The notes under the pieces were generated by a model. The model was not told the DNA's origin and did not search any database. It was given only the letters and a program-made list of their open reading frames with translations. Positions 36,847 through 45,866 of a stretch of DNA of 64,000 bases are shown piece by piece; within the stretch, counting starts at the first letter, position 1; each line of letters opens with the position of its first letter. Origin of the DNA: CALRQJ02 sp943370285. GTDB taxonomy: Bacteria; Bacteroidota; Bacteroidia; Chitinophagales; Chitinophagaceae. The position numbers were made by a program, and so were the translations under genes. The DNA is taken from positions 1 through 64,000 of the forward strand of contig CALRQJ020000012.1 of NCBI GenBank assembly GCA_943370285.1, given 5' to 3'.

Positions 36847-38694
36847 TTAGTGCGTCACTTTTGCTGTATTAAACCAATCAATTTTCCTTGAATAGTACAT
36901 CACTATTGCTAGTAGTATAAACAATCCTATACTACCGAACAACAACGCATAATCTTGCAATTGAATAAGTATAAAAATAAAGCCATACAAGGCCGATAGT
37001 ACAAGACCAAAGGCAAATGCAATTCGCCACTGTTTAAATACTCCCGAAGTATACAATGTAATCAAACCTACTGTGGCAGCAGAGGCTAATGCGTAGGCAA
37101 TATTAAAGTTAAGATATTCAGAAACTGATAATAGTAGGGTGTAGAAGATGCAGAGCGCTAACCCAATCAATATATATTGTAACGGATGAATGGAACAGCC
37201 TTTGATTATTTCGACAAAGAAGAAAAGCATAAAAGTTAATGCAATAAATAGTAAAGCATATTTGACCGACCTCGTTGTTTTACCGTAACTATCAGTCGAC
37301 TGTAATAGATTAATACCAAACGAAGATTCTGCTACATCATAAGACCCATCCGACCATGCTTGCGGATAATTTCTATTCAAGTTCAATATCTTCCAATTTG
37401 CAGTAAAACCGTTATTGGTCACTGTTTTTACATCAGGAATAAAGCTGCCATCAAACGAAGGATTATTCCACGAAGATTGTAAGGCAACTGTAGTGCTACC
37501 TCCCAATGGCGTAAAGTATAGTTTTTCAGAGCCTTTTAATTTTACCGCTACAGAAAAAGTAATGGGTTTACCCAAAGTTGCTACAGTAAGTGGAATGGCA
37601 GCTTGCATGCCTGTTGCAGCTACATCATTTTTAAACATTCCACCTTTAAATGTTAATGGTGTATCGTTCCAGTTGATGGTAATATTTTCTTCAATGCCTC
37701 TAAAGTCAGATAAGCCAAAACAAACTACGGCTTCATTCAAAAGCATATCGGCAGGGTCAATTTTTGCAGCAGCCGGATTAATGGTAATGGCACCCGAAAA
37801 AGTATTTTCTGATCGATAAACCACAATCTTATAAATGCTGCGATACCGAATTTCGGGTAGTACTTTACTATTCACCGAAAGATTATCCGGCAAAAAATGG
37901 GCATATGATTTTGTAGTACTTACTTTACCTTTTGCATCTGTAGTTTTAATCAAATATGGAACAATCACAAACGGTCCCGATAGGGTTTGTGCATTAGCCC
38001 ACTTGCTGCTAACTTCCTCCGCTACTTGTTGTTGACGGCCTTCTCTTTCTCTAACCAATTCTTGAATAAAAGCAGTTGGAATGAGTAATACTAAAATTAA
38101 AATGCCTACAATAATGCTCTTCAATAAAATTTTATTGCGTTGGTAAAACGATGGTTCCTGTTGCGTTGTGGTGATTTCTTGTTCCATGACGGTATTTGTT
38201 TTAGTGATTGATGATGGTGATATTAATGTTTCGGGTAAGGCTTCGGGGCTCGTATAGTATTCGTAAATTGTAGATGCTGCAAAAAATTGACGCAGCTTGG
38301 GAAAGATGAAACCAGTTCCAATTAACGTACAGGAAAACAACACAAGTGTAACTACGACAAAGACGGTCAAATCATCTTTAATGGTACTGCTACTGTATTC
38401 ATCATGCAGTATTAAACATGCCGCTAATCCATAGAGTACACTAATACCCAATAGTGCAGCAATCAAACGAACACACTTTACCTGCCAGTGTTTATTGAGA
38501 TGGCTGATGGGTATTATGATAAACAAAAGCAGAACGAGTGAAGGAAGGCTACCTAATAGCGATGCAACCAATACCACCACAAAAACAAGCATAAAAGCTT
38601 CGCCTGTAAAACAGGCTAATACAAAAGCGCCGGCCATAAATACTAGCCATGTATACCACCAAATGAATACCGCTATTTTGCTTTCTTCTTGCAT
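36847..38694 (-). CDS. creD: CreD-family inner membrane protein with extra N-terminal membrane domain
   Basis: From residue about 170 to the end (615 residues in all) this is CreD (cell envelope integrity protein): RNKILLKSIIVGILILVLLI, a large periplasmic part with GPFVIVPYL and ITINWNDTPLTFKGGMFK, then six C-terminal membrane helices. Before it is a membrane domain of about 165 residues with four or five hydrophobic segments, not usual in CreD (normally about 450 residues). An internal ATG at 38187 would give a normal-length CreD. I chose ATG 38694 because a palindromic operator lies 9 nt upstream of it; the upstream TTG at 38718 overlaps that operator. CreD biology in Bacteroidota is poorly known. 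Confidence 0.85.
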   Translation of the reverse strand: MQEESKIAVFIWWYTWLVFMAGAFVLACFTGEAFMLVFVVVLVASLLGSLPSLVLLLFIIIPISHLNKHWQVKCVRLIAALLGISVLYGLAACLILHDEYSSSTIKDDLTVFVVVTLVLFSCTLIGTGFIFPKLRQFFAASTIYEYYTSPEALPETLISPSSITKTNTVMEQEITTTQQEPSFYQRNKILLKSIIVGILILVLLIPTAFIQELVREREGRQQQVAEEVSSKWANAQTLSGPFVIVPYLIKTTDAKGKVSTTKSYAHFLPDNLSVNSKVLPEIRYRSIYKIVVYRSENTFSGAITINPAAAKIDPADMLLNEAVVCFGLSDFRGIEENITINWNDTPLTFKGGMFKNDVAATGMQAAIPLTVATLGKPITFSVAVKLKGSEKLYFTPLGGSTTVALQSSWNNPSFDGSFIPDVKTVTNNGFTANWKILNLNRNYPQAWSDGSYDVAESSFGINLLQSTDSYGKTTRSVKYALLFIALTFMLFFFVEIIKGCSIHPLQYILIGLALCIFYTLLLSVSEYLNFNIAYALASAATVGLITLYTSGVFKQWRIAFAFGLVLSALYGFIFILIQLQDYALLFGSIGLFILLAIVMYYSRKIDWFNTAKVTH

Positions 38695-38703
38695 TTTTAA
38701 AAG

Positions 38704-38722
38704 TACTTTGAAATTCAAAGTA
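38704..38722 (-). promoter_or_regulatory. palindromic operator before creD
   Basis: TACTTTGAA-a-TTCAAAGTA is a perfect 9-bp inverted repeat with a one-base centre, 9 nt before the creD ATG. A nearly identical element lies before the membrane protein gene at 39737. The adjacent winged-helix gene is the obvious candidate for its binding protein. Confidence 0.7.
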
Positions 38723-38736
38723 TTGGTTTAAAAAAA

Positions 38737-39036
38737 TTAGGTTAATCCTTTAATCATATTTTCTAATGCTTCTAAATGCAGTTTAAATGCTTTTTCGCCG
38801 GCTTTGGTAACACTGTAAGTAGTATTGGTTTTTCTGCCAATAAATCCTTTTTGCACTTTGATATAATTATTTTCTTCTAAGGTTTTTAGATGACTCGCTA
38901 AATTGCCATCAGTTACCTGAATCAGTTCTTTAATCTCGTTAAAGTTAACTTCAGCATTCACCATCAGGGCACTCATGATGCCCAGCCGTATTCGACTGTC
39001 AAATACTTTATTTAAATTTTCTATCGGATTCTTCAT
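38737..39036 (-). CDS. winged helix-turn-helix transcriptional regulator
   Basis: The 99-residue protein is one winged-helix domain: FDSRIRLGIMSALMVNAEVN (first helix), FNEIKELIQVTDGNLASHLK (turn and recognition helix, about 32-51), and the wing YIKVQKGFIGRKTNTTYSVT. It resembles small ArsR/MarR-like HTH_34 proteins that lack an effector domain. It stands between the membrane protein gene (44 nt upstream) and creD (42 nt downstream), on the same strand, and both of these have the same palindrome just before their starts. I infer it to regulate both, and so itself, through the upstream copy. Confidence 0.9.
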   Translation of the reverse strand: MKNPIENLNKVFDSRIRLGIMSALMVNAEVNFNEIKELIQVTDGNLASHLKTLEENNYIKVQKGFIGRKTNTTYSVTKAGEKAFKLHLEALENMIKGLT

Positions 39037-39080
39037 ATCCTAACCCACTATTTTTTCAAGATAAAATTGATATCGGGTGT

Positions 39081-39737
39081 TTAATTTCTTTCATATTTCC
39101 ACCACATAATCACACCATAAATAATATGCAAAATCCCAAATCCCATCGCCCAAAAATAAAGCCCATAGCCAATATACCAGCAACTAGTTACTCCAAGTAA
39201 TAGTTGACCATAGCCTAAAAATCTAACTTCACCCAAAGTGTATTTTGATGCATTGACCAATGCTAGTCCGTAAAAAATTAGACAGCCGGGGGCAATTAAG
39301 CCGTAAGTGCCATTTTCTATGAGTTTGAGTAGATAAATGCCACCCACCATCATTGGTATGCTCACATTGATGATTAATCTGCGAGAAGTAGTGCCCCAAA
39401 TGGGAATATTATTTTTTCTGCTGCGTAAATACGTAAAAAATATCGCCAATATAAATGCTGTAATAAAAGTAGCAACACCAATGTAAAATAATTTGGAACC
39501 CATAAAAGCCTTTAAGCCTTCCGGCGAATCTGCATACGGTTTGCCTAATTCACCTTTTAATTGAAACAGTTTTGACCTTGAGTTATCAATAACATCATGT
39601 GCAAACCAAGCACCAACCAAGGCACATATACCAGCAGATATGCCACTTAACCCACTTAAACTAATGAAGCGACTGCTTTTTTCCATCATTGATTTGATGT
39701 CGGTTAATGCATCTAGATGGGGATTAGCTTCTTTCAT
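39081..39737 (-). CDS. polytopic membrane protein of unknown function, creD-associated
   Basis: The 218-residue protein begins with a soluble stretch (MKEANPHLDALTDIKSMMEK, about 1-22), then about six membrane helices, e.g. ISLSGLSGISAGICALVGAW, LFYIGVATFITAFILAIFF and GYGLYFWAMGFGILHIIYGV. I know no named family for it. It starts the winged helix-creD group and has the palindromic operator 7 nt before its ATG, so it may be a sensor or anti-regulator for that group. Confidence 0.8.
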   Translation of the reverse strand: MKEANPHLDALTDIKSMMEKSSRFISLSGLSGISAGICALVGAWFAHDVIDNSRSKLFQLKGELGKPYADSPEGLKAFMGSKLFYIGVATFITAFILAIFFTYLRSRKNNIPIWGTTSRRLIINVSIPMMVGGIYLLKLIENGTYGLIAPGCLIFYGLALVNASKYTLGEVRFLGYGQLLLGVTSCWYIGYGLYFWAMGFGILHIIYGVIMWWKYERN

Positions 39738-39744
39738 ATAAAAG

Positions 39745-39763
39745 TACTTTGAAAAACAAAGTA
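39745..39763 (-). promoter_or_regulatory. palindromic operator before the creD-associated membrane gene
   Basis: TACTTTG-aaaaa-CAAAGTA matches the operator before creD in both half-sites and spacing; only the centre differs. It lies 7 nt before the ATG of the minus-strand gene and 90 nt before the plus-strand DUF5686 gene, which may also be under its control. Confidence 0.7.
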
Positions 39764-39840
39764 ACTGATCAATTAGTTCAAATCCAAATTTTTTGGCTGT
39801 TAATATTTTGCAAATCCACCATAAATAGACCTCCTACACT

Positions 39841-39848
39841 TAAATTTG
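39841..39848 (+). promoter_or_regulatory. -7 promoter element of the DUF5686 gene
   Basis: TAAATTTG is an exact TAnnTTTG match ending 5 nt before the ATG at 39854. This supports that start over the longer frame and predicts a leaderless mRNA. Confidence 0.55.
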
Positions 39849-39853
39849 AAGCC

Positions 39854-42334
39854 ATGAAGCAGATAGGATTTTATGGATTGGTGTTGGTGTTGCTGTGTTC
39901 TGCTCTCTCTGCTCAAGCACAAAGAAAGTATTTGAGGGGTATTGTGAAAGATGTGCAGAGCGATGAGCCTATACCTTTTGCTTCAGTTATTCACCAACAA
40001 AGCGGTAGAGGTAGTTTAACCGATTCTTCCGGAAAATTTGAGCTTAATTTTGGCGAATGGCCGACTGATTCATTAGAAATTACCAGTGTTGGATACAACA
40101 GTGTAACCATTCCATTTCCTGCTTATAAAGAAGATATTTTCATCACCATCTTAGTTGAAGTTGCTACGGTAAAGGAAAGTCCGGTTGTTAAAACAAAATA
40201 CAACAGGGCCTTGTGGTTTTGGAGAAAGATTGTAAAAGTGAAAGCAAAGTATGAAAAAACACAGTATAATAATTATAGTTATGAAGTGTACAACAAATTA
40301 GAGCTTGACCTCAATAATATCAATAAAGAAAAATTAGGCAATGTTAAATTATTGAAGCCATTCAGTTTTGTCTTGAGCAATGTAGATAGCAGCGAAGAAA
40401 AACCTTTTCTACCCGTATTTTTAACCGAAACATTATCTGATTACTACTACCAACGTTCTCCCCGAAAAACAAGAGAAATTATTAAAGCCAGTAAAACAAA
40501 TGGGGTGGATAATGAGAGTGTAACTAAACTATTGGGTAGTACTTATCAAAACGTAAATGTGTACAGTAATTTCATACCGGTTTTTGATAAACAATTTGTA
40601 AGTCCGTTTCATGAGAATGGAGATAATTACTACAACTTTAAATTACTAGATACTCAATACTTAAGTGGCAAAAGATTGGTACATCTAAAGTTTTCGCCAA
40701 AGCGAAAAGGAGAGAATACATTCAATGGCGATTGTTGGATTCATGATACATCCTTTGCCATTCAAAAAATTACCTTACGTCCATCTGAAGAAGCTAATCT
40801 CAATTTTGTAGAGAAAATGACTTTGATTCAGGAGTTTCGTTTTATAAACGATAGCACTTGGTTTTTAAGTAAGGATAAATTTGTTGCCGATATTTCTCCC
40901 ATCGGCAAAAACAAAAGTGGCTTTAAAGGTCGCAAAACGTCTACTTATAAAAATGTGCTGTACAATAGCGATTCTATTGCTGCAGAAATCAAAAAAAATA
41001 GAAAAACAGAAGAAGTAATCGTATTGACGGATTCTGAAGCAAAGCCCGATACATTTTGGTCGACATCTCGACACGAAGCCCTAAGTAAAAATGAAAAGGC
41101 GGTGTATAAAATGATTGATACCATCCAGTCTTTACCCAAATTTAAACAGTACACCGAGACAATTAATTTTATTGGCACCGGCTATAAAAATTTGGGTAAT
41201 TATCAAATTGGTCCTTGGTTTAATTGGGTTACCGGCAATTTGGTAGAAGGCACAAGAATTCGTTTTGATTTAGGCACCAATCGTAAATTCAACCGTAAAA
41301 TTTATTTTCATACCTATTTGGCATATGGATTTACGGATCGAACATTTAAAGGCAAGGCCGAAGCTTTTTTTCTGCCTAAAAAGAATCCTAGATTTTATTT
41401 GTATGGCTCATACAGTAATGATTTAGACAATGGCCAAACGTATTACGATGAAATTACAACCGATAATATTTTTGCCCTAGCTGTACGTAAGCCCGGCATT
41501 CCATTAAAGTTTCAAAAAGTAGAAGAAAAACGTATTGAAGTATTTAAAGAAACCAATTTTGGGCTATCGTTTTTGCTAACTGCCATCAACCGAGAAGTAA
41601 CTCCACTGCGCAATTTACCCGATAAATCTTTTTACCTCAACAGACGTGGCGATGCTTTAAAAACCTTTGAAACATCACTGCGTTTTAGATATGCTCATTT
41701 AGAAAAGTTTTTGGAGAATACTTTTTTCAGAACAAGTTTGGGTAGCGATTTACCCATTGCTGAATTTAAAGTAACAAAAGGTTGGGCAGGTGTTTGGCGA
41801 AGTAGTTATGATTACACCAAACTCAGTGGTAGTGTATCAGACTATATCAAAATTCCACCTTACGGTAGTTTATATGTGAATTTGTTTGGAGGAAGAATCT
41901 ATGGAACATTGCCTTATACGTTGTTAGAAATACATCCCGGCAACGAAATGTATTATTACAATAAATATGCATTCAACTTAATGAATCGTTTTGAATTCAT
42001 CAGCGATCGTTATACCGGTTTTAACGTAGAACATAATATTGGCAACGGTTTGTTTCGCTTTATTCCGCTTACCAGAAAGCTAAAGTTCAGACAGTTTTGG
42101 AGTGCCAAAGGCGTTTGGGGTAAGCTGAGTGAATCCAACAGAGATTTTAATTTTGTGGGCAATCATGCTTTTCAAACACTTAACGATAAAACCTATATTG
42201 AATTAGGAACCGGTGTAGACAATATTTTAAAAGTATTACGAGTAGATTTTATTTGGCGAGTTGCACCCACACCTTTACCCAAAGAACAAGTAAAACGCTT
42301 TGGTATTTTCTTCAGTTTTAGATTGGCATTTTAA
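39854..42334 (+). CDS. outer membrane protein with carboxypeptidase-regulatory-like and DUF5686 domains
   Basis: The 826-residue protein has a signal peptide ending at SAQAQ (about 19), a CarboxypepD_reg-like beta-sandwich (YLRGIVKDVQSDEPIPFASV, GSLTDSSGKFELNF, about 22-105) and a long DUF5686 region. The second half contains many alternating strands and ends in a Phe (FGIFFSFRLAF), as outer membrane barrels do. The family is widespread in Bacteroidota and unstudied. I start at ATG 39854, since upstream codons contain no signal peptide. It overlaps the convergent aminotransferase gene by 4 nt at the stop codons. Confidence 0.88.
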   Translation: MKQIGFYGLVLVLLCSALSAQAQRKYLRGIVKDVQSDEPIPFASVIHQQSGRGSLTDSSGKFELNFGEWPTDSLEITSVGYNSVTIPFPAYKEDIFITILVEVATVKESPVVKTKYNRALWFWRKIVKVKAKYEKTQYNNYSYEVYNKLELDLNNINKEKLGNVKLLKPFSFVLSNVDSSEEKPFLPVFLTETLSDYYYQRSPRKTREIIKASKTNGVDNESVTKLLGSTYQNVNVYSNFIPVFDKQFVSPFHENGDNYYNFKLLDTQYLSGKRLVHLKFSPKRKGENTFNGDCWIHDTSFAIQKITLRPSEEANLNFVEKMTLIQEFRFINDSTWFLSKDKFVADISPIGKNKSGFKGRKTSTYKNVLYNSDSIAAEIKKNRKTEEVIVLTDSEAKPDTFWSTSRHEALSKNEKAVYKMIDTIQSLPKFKQYTETINFIGTGYKNLGNYQIGPWFNWVTGNLVEGTRIRFDLGTNRKFNRKIYFHTYLAYGFTDRTFKGKAEAFFLPKKNPRFYLYGSYSNDLDNGQTYYDEITTDNIFALAVRKPGIPLKFQKVEEKRIEVFKETNFGLSFLLTAINREVTPLRNLPDKSFYLNRRGDALKTFETSLRFRYAHLEKFLENTFFRTSLGSDLPIAEFKVTKGWAGVWRSSYDYTKLSGSVSDYIKIPPYGSLYVNLFGGRIYGTLPYTLLEIHPGNEMYYYNKYAFNLMNRFEFISDRYTGFNVEHNIGNGLFRFIPLTRKLKFRQFWSAKGVWGKLSESNRDFNFVGNHAFQTLNDKTYIELGTGVDNILKVLRVDFIWRVAPTPLPKEQVKRFGIFFSFRLAF

Positions 42335-43515
42335 GCCGGTAGACAATCAATGATGCTGTTACAAATGGCTTCTATTTCAGCTTCGCTGATGATGAGTGGC
42401 GGTGCTATTCGCAATCTGTCGGCTGCAAATAAAAACCAATCTGTTATGATTCCTTTTTCAATGCAACGGTGAATAACAGCTTGATTGGTCTCAAAACTGT
42501 CAAACTGTAACGACACCCATAAGCCGTGTTGGTTGATGGATTGAATGCCCGGTTGATCTTTTAATTTATCGGCAAATAATTTTCCTTTTTGATTGGCTTG
42601 TGCTATTAAGTCATCTTGCAATAACACTTCAAAAGCAGCTTTACCTGCGGCACAACTAACCGGGTGGCCACCAAATGTGGTGATATGCCCCAATACTGGG
42701 TCATAGGTAAGTGTGGACATCAAATTTTTATCGGCTATAAATGCCCCTAACGGCATGCCGCCTCCCAATGCTTTGCCCAATAGCAATACATCAGGCACTA
42801 CATCAAATTGTTCAAAAGCCCATAGTGTTCCGGTTCTGCCAAAGCCGGCTTGTATTTCATCCAAAATCAACAACACACAATGTTCATCACATTTTTTTCT
42901 AATGGCTTGCAGCCATGCTTTATTAGGTGTGGTAACACCACTTTCGGCTTGTACCGTTTCTAGTAGTACACAAGCAGTTGTACTATCAATGGCATCAATG
43001 GCTTCTTGACTATTATAATCGAAATGATAGACATCGGGTAATAGCGGACGAAAAGCATTCCGCCAATATTCATCACCCATCAAACTCAATGCCCCTTGTG
43101 TACTGCCGTGATACGATTTATGGAAGCCAATAATTTTACTGCGATTGGTTACTCGTTTGGCTAATTTCATAGCACCTTCTGTTGCTTCTGCACCGCTATT
43201 CGTAAAATAAACACAGTTTAGTGTGGATGGTAAAACCGAGGTTAAAAGTTTGGCATATTGTACTTGAGGTGCTTCAATAAATTCGCCATATACAATCAAG
43301 TGCATGTATTCAGCAGCCTGTGCTTGAACGGCTTTGATTACATCTGGGTGGGAGTGACCAATATTCGCAACACTAAAGCCCGAAATCAAATCAACGTATT
43401 GTTTACCATTAACATCAAACAAATGAATGCCGGCTGCCTTTACCATTTCAATGCCAATGGGGGCGGTAGAGGTTTGGGCAACGTGTTGTAAGAATAATTG
43501 TCTGTTAGAAAGCAT
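42331..43515 (-). CDS. class III aminotransferase (acetylornithine/ornithine-type)
   Basis: This PLP enzyme has the class III features: FTNSGAEATEGAMKLAKR (about 94-111), FHKSYHGSTQGALS (about 122), ILDEIQAGFGRTG (about 208-220, Asp to pyridine N) and LLLGKALGGGMPLGAF (about 236, Lys Schiff base). It belongs to the group of acetylornithine, ornithine and related omega-aminotransferases; no neighbour shows which. The length is 394 residues from ATG 43515; the TTG seven codons upstream is less likely. Its stop overlaps that of the DUF5686 gene by 4 nt. Confidence 0.9.
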   Translation of the reverse strand: MLSNRQLFLQHVAQTSTAPIGIEMVKAAGIHLFDVNGKQYVDLISGFSVANIGHSHPDVIKAVQAQAAEYMHLIVYGEFIEAPQVQYAKLLTSVLPSTLNCVYFTNSGAEATEGAMKLAKRVTNRSKIIGFHKSYHGSTQGALSLMGDEYWRNAFRPLLPDVYHFDYNSQEAIDAIDSTTACVLLETVQAESGVTTPNKAWLQAIRKKCDEHCVLLILDEIQAGFGRTGTLWAFEQFDVVPDVLLLGKALGGGMPLGAFIADKNLMSTLTYDPVLGHITTFGGHPVSCAAGKAAFEVLLQDDLIAQANQKGKLFADKLKDQPGIQSINQHGLWVSLQFDSFETNQAVIHRCIEKGIITDWFLFAADRLRIAPPLIISEAEIEAICNSIIDCLPA

Positions 43516-43607
43516 TATTTTATTACTTAGTGGCAAAGTACGCTGAGTTTTCGCATTGAAAAAAGTAATTTCGTAACCACCTTCCTCTAGGAAATAAACA
43601 AAATACT

Positions 43608-44144
43608 ATGGCACTCATTCTCCCTGTTAATGGCAAAACACCCCAAATGGGTGACAATTGTTTTGTAGCACCAAACGCTACTATTGTTGGCGAAGTAACC
43701 ATGGGTAATGAGTGTAGTGTGTGGTTTAACGCCGTTATTCGGGGCGATGTCAACTACATTACCATGGGCAACAAAGTAAATGTGCAAGATGGAGCGGTTA
43801 TTCATTGTACCTATCAAAAAAATGCTACCGTTATTGGCAATCATGTTTCTATCGGGCATAATGCATTGGTGCATGGCTGCACTATTCATGATAATGTGTT
43901 GATAGGCATGGGAGCTATTGTTATGGACAGATGTGTGGTACATTCTAACTCCATTATTGCAGCCGGAGCCGTTTTACTCGAAGGTACAGTGGTAGAAGCA
44001 GGTTGTATTTATGCCGGTGTACCGGCTAAAAAGGTAAAGGATGTTTCACAGGAGTTAATTCATGGCGAAATCAACCGAATTGCTAATAATTACACCCATT
44101 ATGCTTCCTGGTTTGATCCATTTAATGAAGCACCAACAAAATAA
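43608..44144 (+). CDS. gamma-class carbonic anhydrase family protein
   Basis: The 178-residue protein is a left-handed beta-helix with repeated hexapeptide turns: NATIVGEVTMGNECSVWFNA, VIRGDVNYITMGNKVNVQDG, VSIGHNALVHGCTIHDNVLI. The three zinc His can be placed in AVIHCTY and IGHNALVHG. The relatives YrdA/PaaY/CaiE often have low or no carbonic anhydrase activity, so the reaction remains open. It is divergent from the aminotransferase gene. Confidence 0.9.
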   Translation: MALILPVNGKTPQMGDNCFVAPNATIVGEVTMGNECSVWFNAVIRGDVNYITMGNKVNVQDGAVIHCTYQKNATVIGNHVSIGHNALVHGCTIHDNVLIGMGAIVMDRCVVHSNSIIAAGAVLLEGTVVEAGCIYAGVPAKKVKDVSQELIHGEINRIANNYTHYASWFDPFNEAPTK

Positions 44145-44298
44145 TTAATAGGATGCAGCGTTATATTGTCAGATTCCCTCTTATATATAGATGGGGTAAT
44201 ACTTTCGGGAAACGATTATACCGCTTAGCCTTCAACAATAGATTGGATATTTTCAACGTTCATTCATTACAATAACCGTTTTACCGAAATTATTATTT

Positions 44299-44487
44299 AT
44301 GAAACAAAAACTATTGTTCGTTGTTATTATTGGCATGATATCTGCTTCTTGTAGTTTGTTCAGGTCTAATAAAAAAGGATGCCCAAGTAACGGGGCAAAT
44401 GTAGGAGCCGAAAAAATTATAAGTGGAGACCCGGCAGCAATGAAAGCGATTAAAAAAGGAAAAAAATTCAAAGGCAATAAATTTTGA
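44299..44487 (+). CDS. small lipoprotein of unknown function
   Basis: The 62-residue product has a clear lipoprotein signal (MKQKLLFVVIIGMISASC, Cys at 18) leaving a basic 44-residue mature peptide with a second Cys (KKGCPSNGANVGAEKI) and a Lys-rich end (AIKKGKKFKGNKF). There is no recognised domain. The gene stands 22 nt before the next small gene. Confidence 0.65.
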   Translation: MKQKLLFVVIIGMISASCSLFRSNKKGCPSNGANVGAEKIISGDPAAMKAIKKGKKFKGNKF

Positions 44488-44509
44488 CAATACATTTAAA
44501 TCCGTCCGT

Positions 44510-44800
44510 ATGAGTTACCAATTAACCAACCCCTTAGGCACTATCGAAGCAGTGATCGACGATAACGGTAGCCTTAACAAATTTTATAGCATTGCCAATA
44601 CCTTGGCTAATGACCTAAAGGTGAAATTCTTTGGTAAACAAGACGATTTTGACACTTTAGAGTGGCATTTCAAATACAAAGGTTCGCCACTTAAATTGTT
44701 ATACAACATTTACAACGGCGTTTCTATCATGCCACAAAGTGTAAGAGACAATAATGTAGTTCAGGAATTAGCCAATAAGCTTACCAATAAAGCTGCTTAG
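44510..44800 (+). CDS. small conserved-looking hypothetical protein
   Basis: I do not recognise a family. The 96-residue protein has no signal peptide and looks like a small alpha/beta cytoplasmic protein: GTIEAVIDDNGSLNKFYSIA, LKVKFFGKQDDFDTLEWHFK, YKGSPLKLLYNIYNGVSIMP. It overlaps the convergent rsgA stop by 4 nt. It may be co-transcribed with the small lipoprotein 22 nt before it. Confidence 0.75.
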   Translation: MSYQLTNPLGTIEAVIDDNGSLNKFYSIANTLANDLKVKFFGKQDDFDTLEWHFKYKGSPLKLLYNIYNGVSIMPQSVRDNNVVQELANKLTNKAA

Positions 44801-45735
44801 TATTTATTGTTTTGCATGCTGCTCAAAATATTGATGTAACTCACATAGCGTTCAACAGGAAATTTGCCCTCTTCGAGGGCTTTTTTAATCCCACAACCCG
44901 GCTCATCTATATGTATACAATCGTTGAATTGACATTCATGCAACAGGTTTCTCATCTCGGGGAAATAATGCGACAACTCCTGTTTTTCAATATCTACTAA
45001 TCCAAATTCTCTTACACCGGGAGTATCAATTACCCTTCCGCCGCTAGGCAAATCAAACATTTCGGCAAATGTAGTAGTGTGTAAACCTTTGCCACTCCAT
45101 CCACTTACTTCCTGTGTTCTTAAATTAAAATCGGGAAACAACGCATTAATAAGGGTTGATTTTCCTACACCACTATGCCCACTCAGTAAGGTGGTTTTAT
45201 CAATCAGTAATTGTTTGATTTCTTCTAATCCTGTTTGTTGTTGTACACTGGTTAAAATAACAGTGTAGCCAATGTTTTCGTACATGTCTTTCCACAACTC
45301 AAATTGCTCCATTTCTTTTTTTCGGTACAAATCTGCCTTATTAAAAACAATAATGGCAGGTATGTGAAATGCTTCGGATGATACTAAAAATCGATCTAAA
45401 AATCCCTGCGACGTCTTGGGCTCTCTAATGGTAGCGAATAACAAGCTTTGGTCTAGGTTAGAAGCAACAATATGGTGTTGGTTTTTATTATGGGGCGATG
45501 ACCTGGCAATATAGTTTTTACGGTCGTCAATGCCGGTAATCATTGCTGTAAGTGTAGCTTGAGGTTCATTGTCGGTTTCCGGCTCAATATTTACTACATC
45601 GCCAACGGCAATAGGATTGGTAGATGTGATGCCCTCAATCTTAAAAATACCTTTTAGTCTAGCATTGTAAAGGGTTCCATCTGCTGTTTTAGCGATATAC
45701 CAACTTCCTGTAGATTTATAAATGAGTGCCTTCAT
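44797..45735 (-). CDS. rsgA: ribosome small-subunit-dependent GTPase A
   Basis: RsgA is a circularly permuted GTPase that acts late in 30S ribosome assembly. An OB-fold N-terminus is followed by G4 (FNKADLY), G1 (GHSGVGKST, about 190-198) and G3 (DTPGVREFG), the permuted order. The zinc motif is C-x4-C-x-H-x5-C in HECQFNDCIHIDEPGC. ATG 45735 gives 312 residues and the typical MKALIYKSTG start; the longer frame is rejected. A -7 box TATCTTCG lies 9 nt upstream. Confidence 0.95.
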   Translation of the reverse strand: MKALIYKSTGSWYIAKTADGTLYNARLKGIFKIEGITSTNPIAVGDVVNIEPETDNEPQATLTAMITGIDDRKNYIARSSPHNKNQHHIVASNLDQSLLFATIREPKTSQGFLDRFLVSSEAFHIPAIIVFNKADLYRKKEMEQFELWKDMYENIGYTVILTSVQQQTGLEEIKQLLIDKTTLLSGHSGVGKSTLINALFPDFNLRTQEVSGWSGKGLHTTTFAEMFDLPSGGRVIDTPGVREFGLVDIEKQELSHYFPEMRNLLHECQFNDCIHIDEPGCGIKKALEEGKFPVERYVSYINILSSMQNNKY

Positions 45736-45744
45736 GTTAAAGAA

Positions 45745-45752
45745 CGAAGATA
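45745..45752 (-). promoter_or_regulatory. -7 promoter element of rsgA
   Basis: On the minus strand TATCTTCG (one change from TAnnTTTG) ends 9 nt before the ATG at 45735, supporting that start and a very short leader. Confidence 0.5.
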
Positions 45753-45842
45753 CGGGTTGGTGGTTTATCACAGTAAGTTATCAATTACTACCATTGGTAA
45801 TAATTGATGGGTTAATTAACAAGTAAATAAAACTTACCGCTT

Positions 45843-45850
45843 TACCTTTG
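45843..45850 (+). promoter_or_regulatory. -7 promoter element of icd
   Basis: TACCTTTG is an exact TAnnTTTG match 16 nt before the icd ATG. No TTTG is present 19-21 nt upstream. Confidence 0.55.
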
Positions 45851-45866
45851 CCGCAAATTTTACGAT

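Noticed and set aside
37415..37819. 134-codon frame antisense to creD
   Set aside because: Shadow of a long recognised membrane protein gene.
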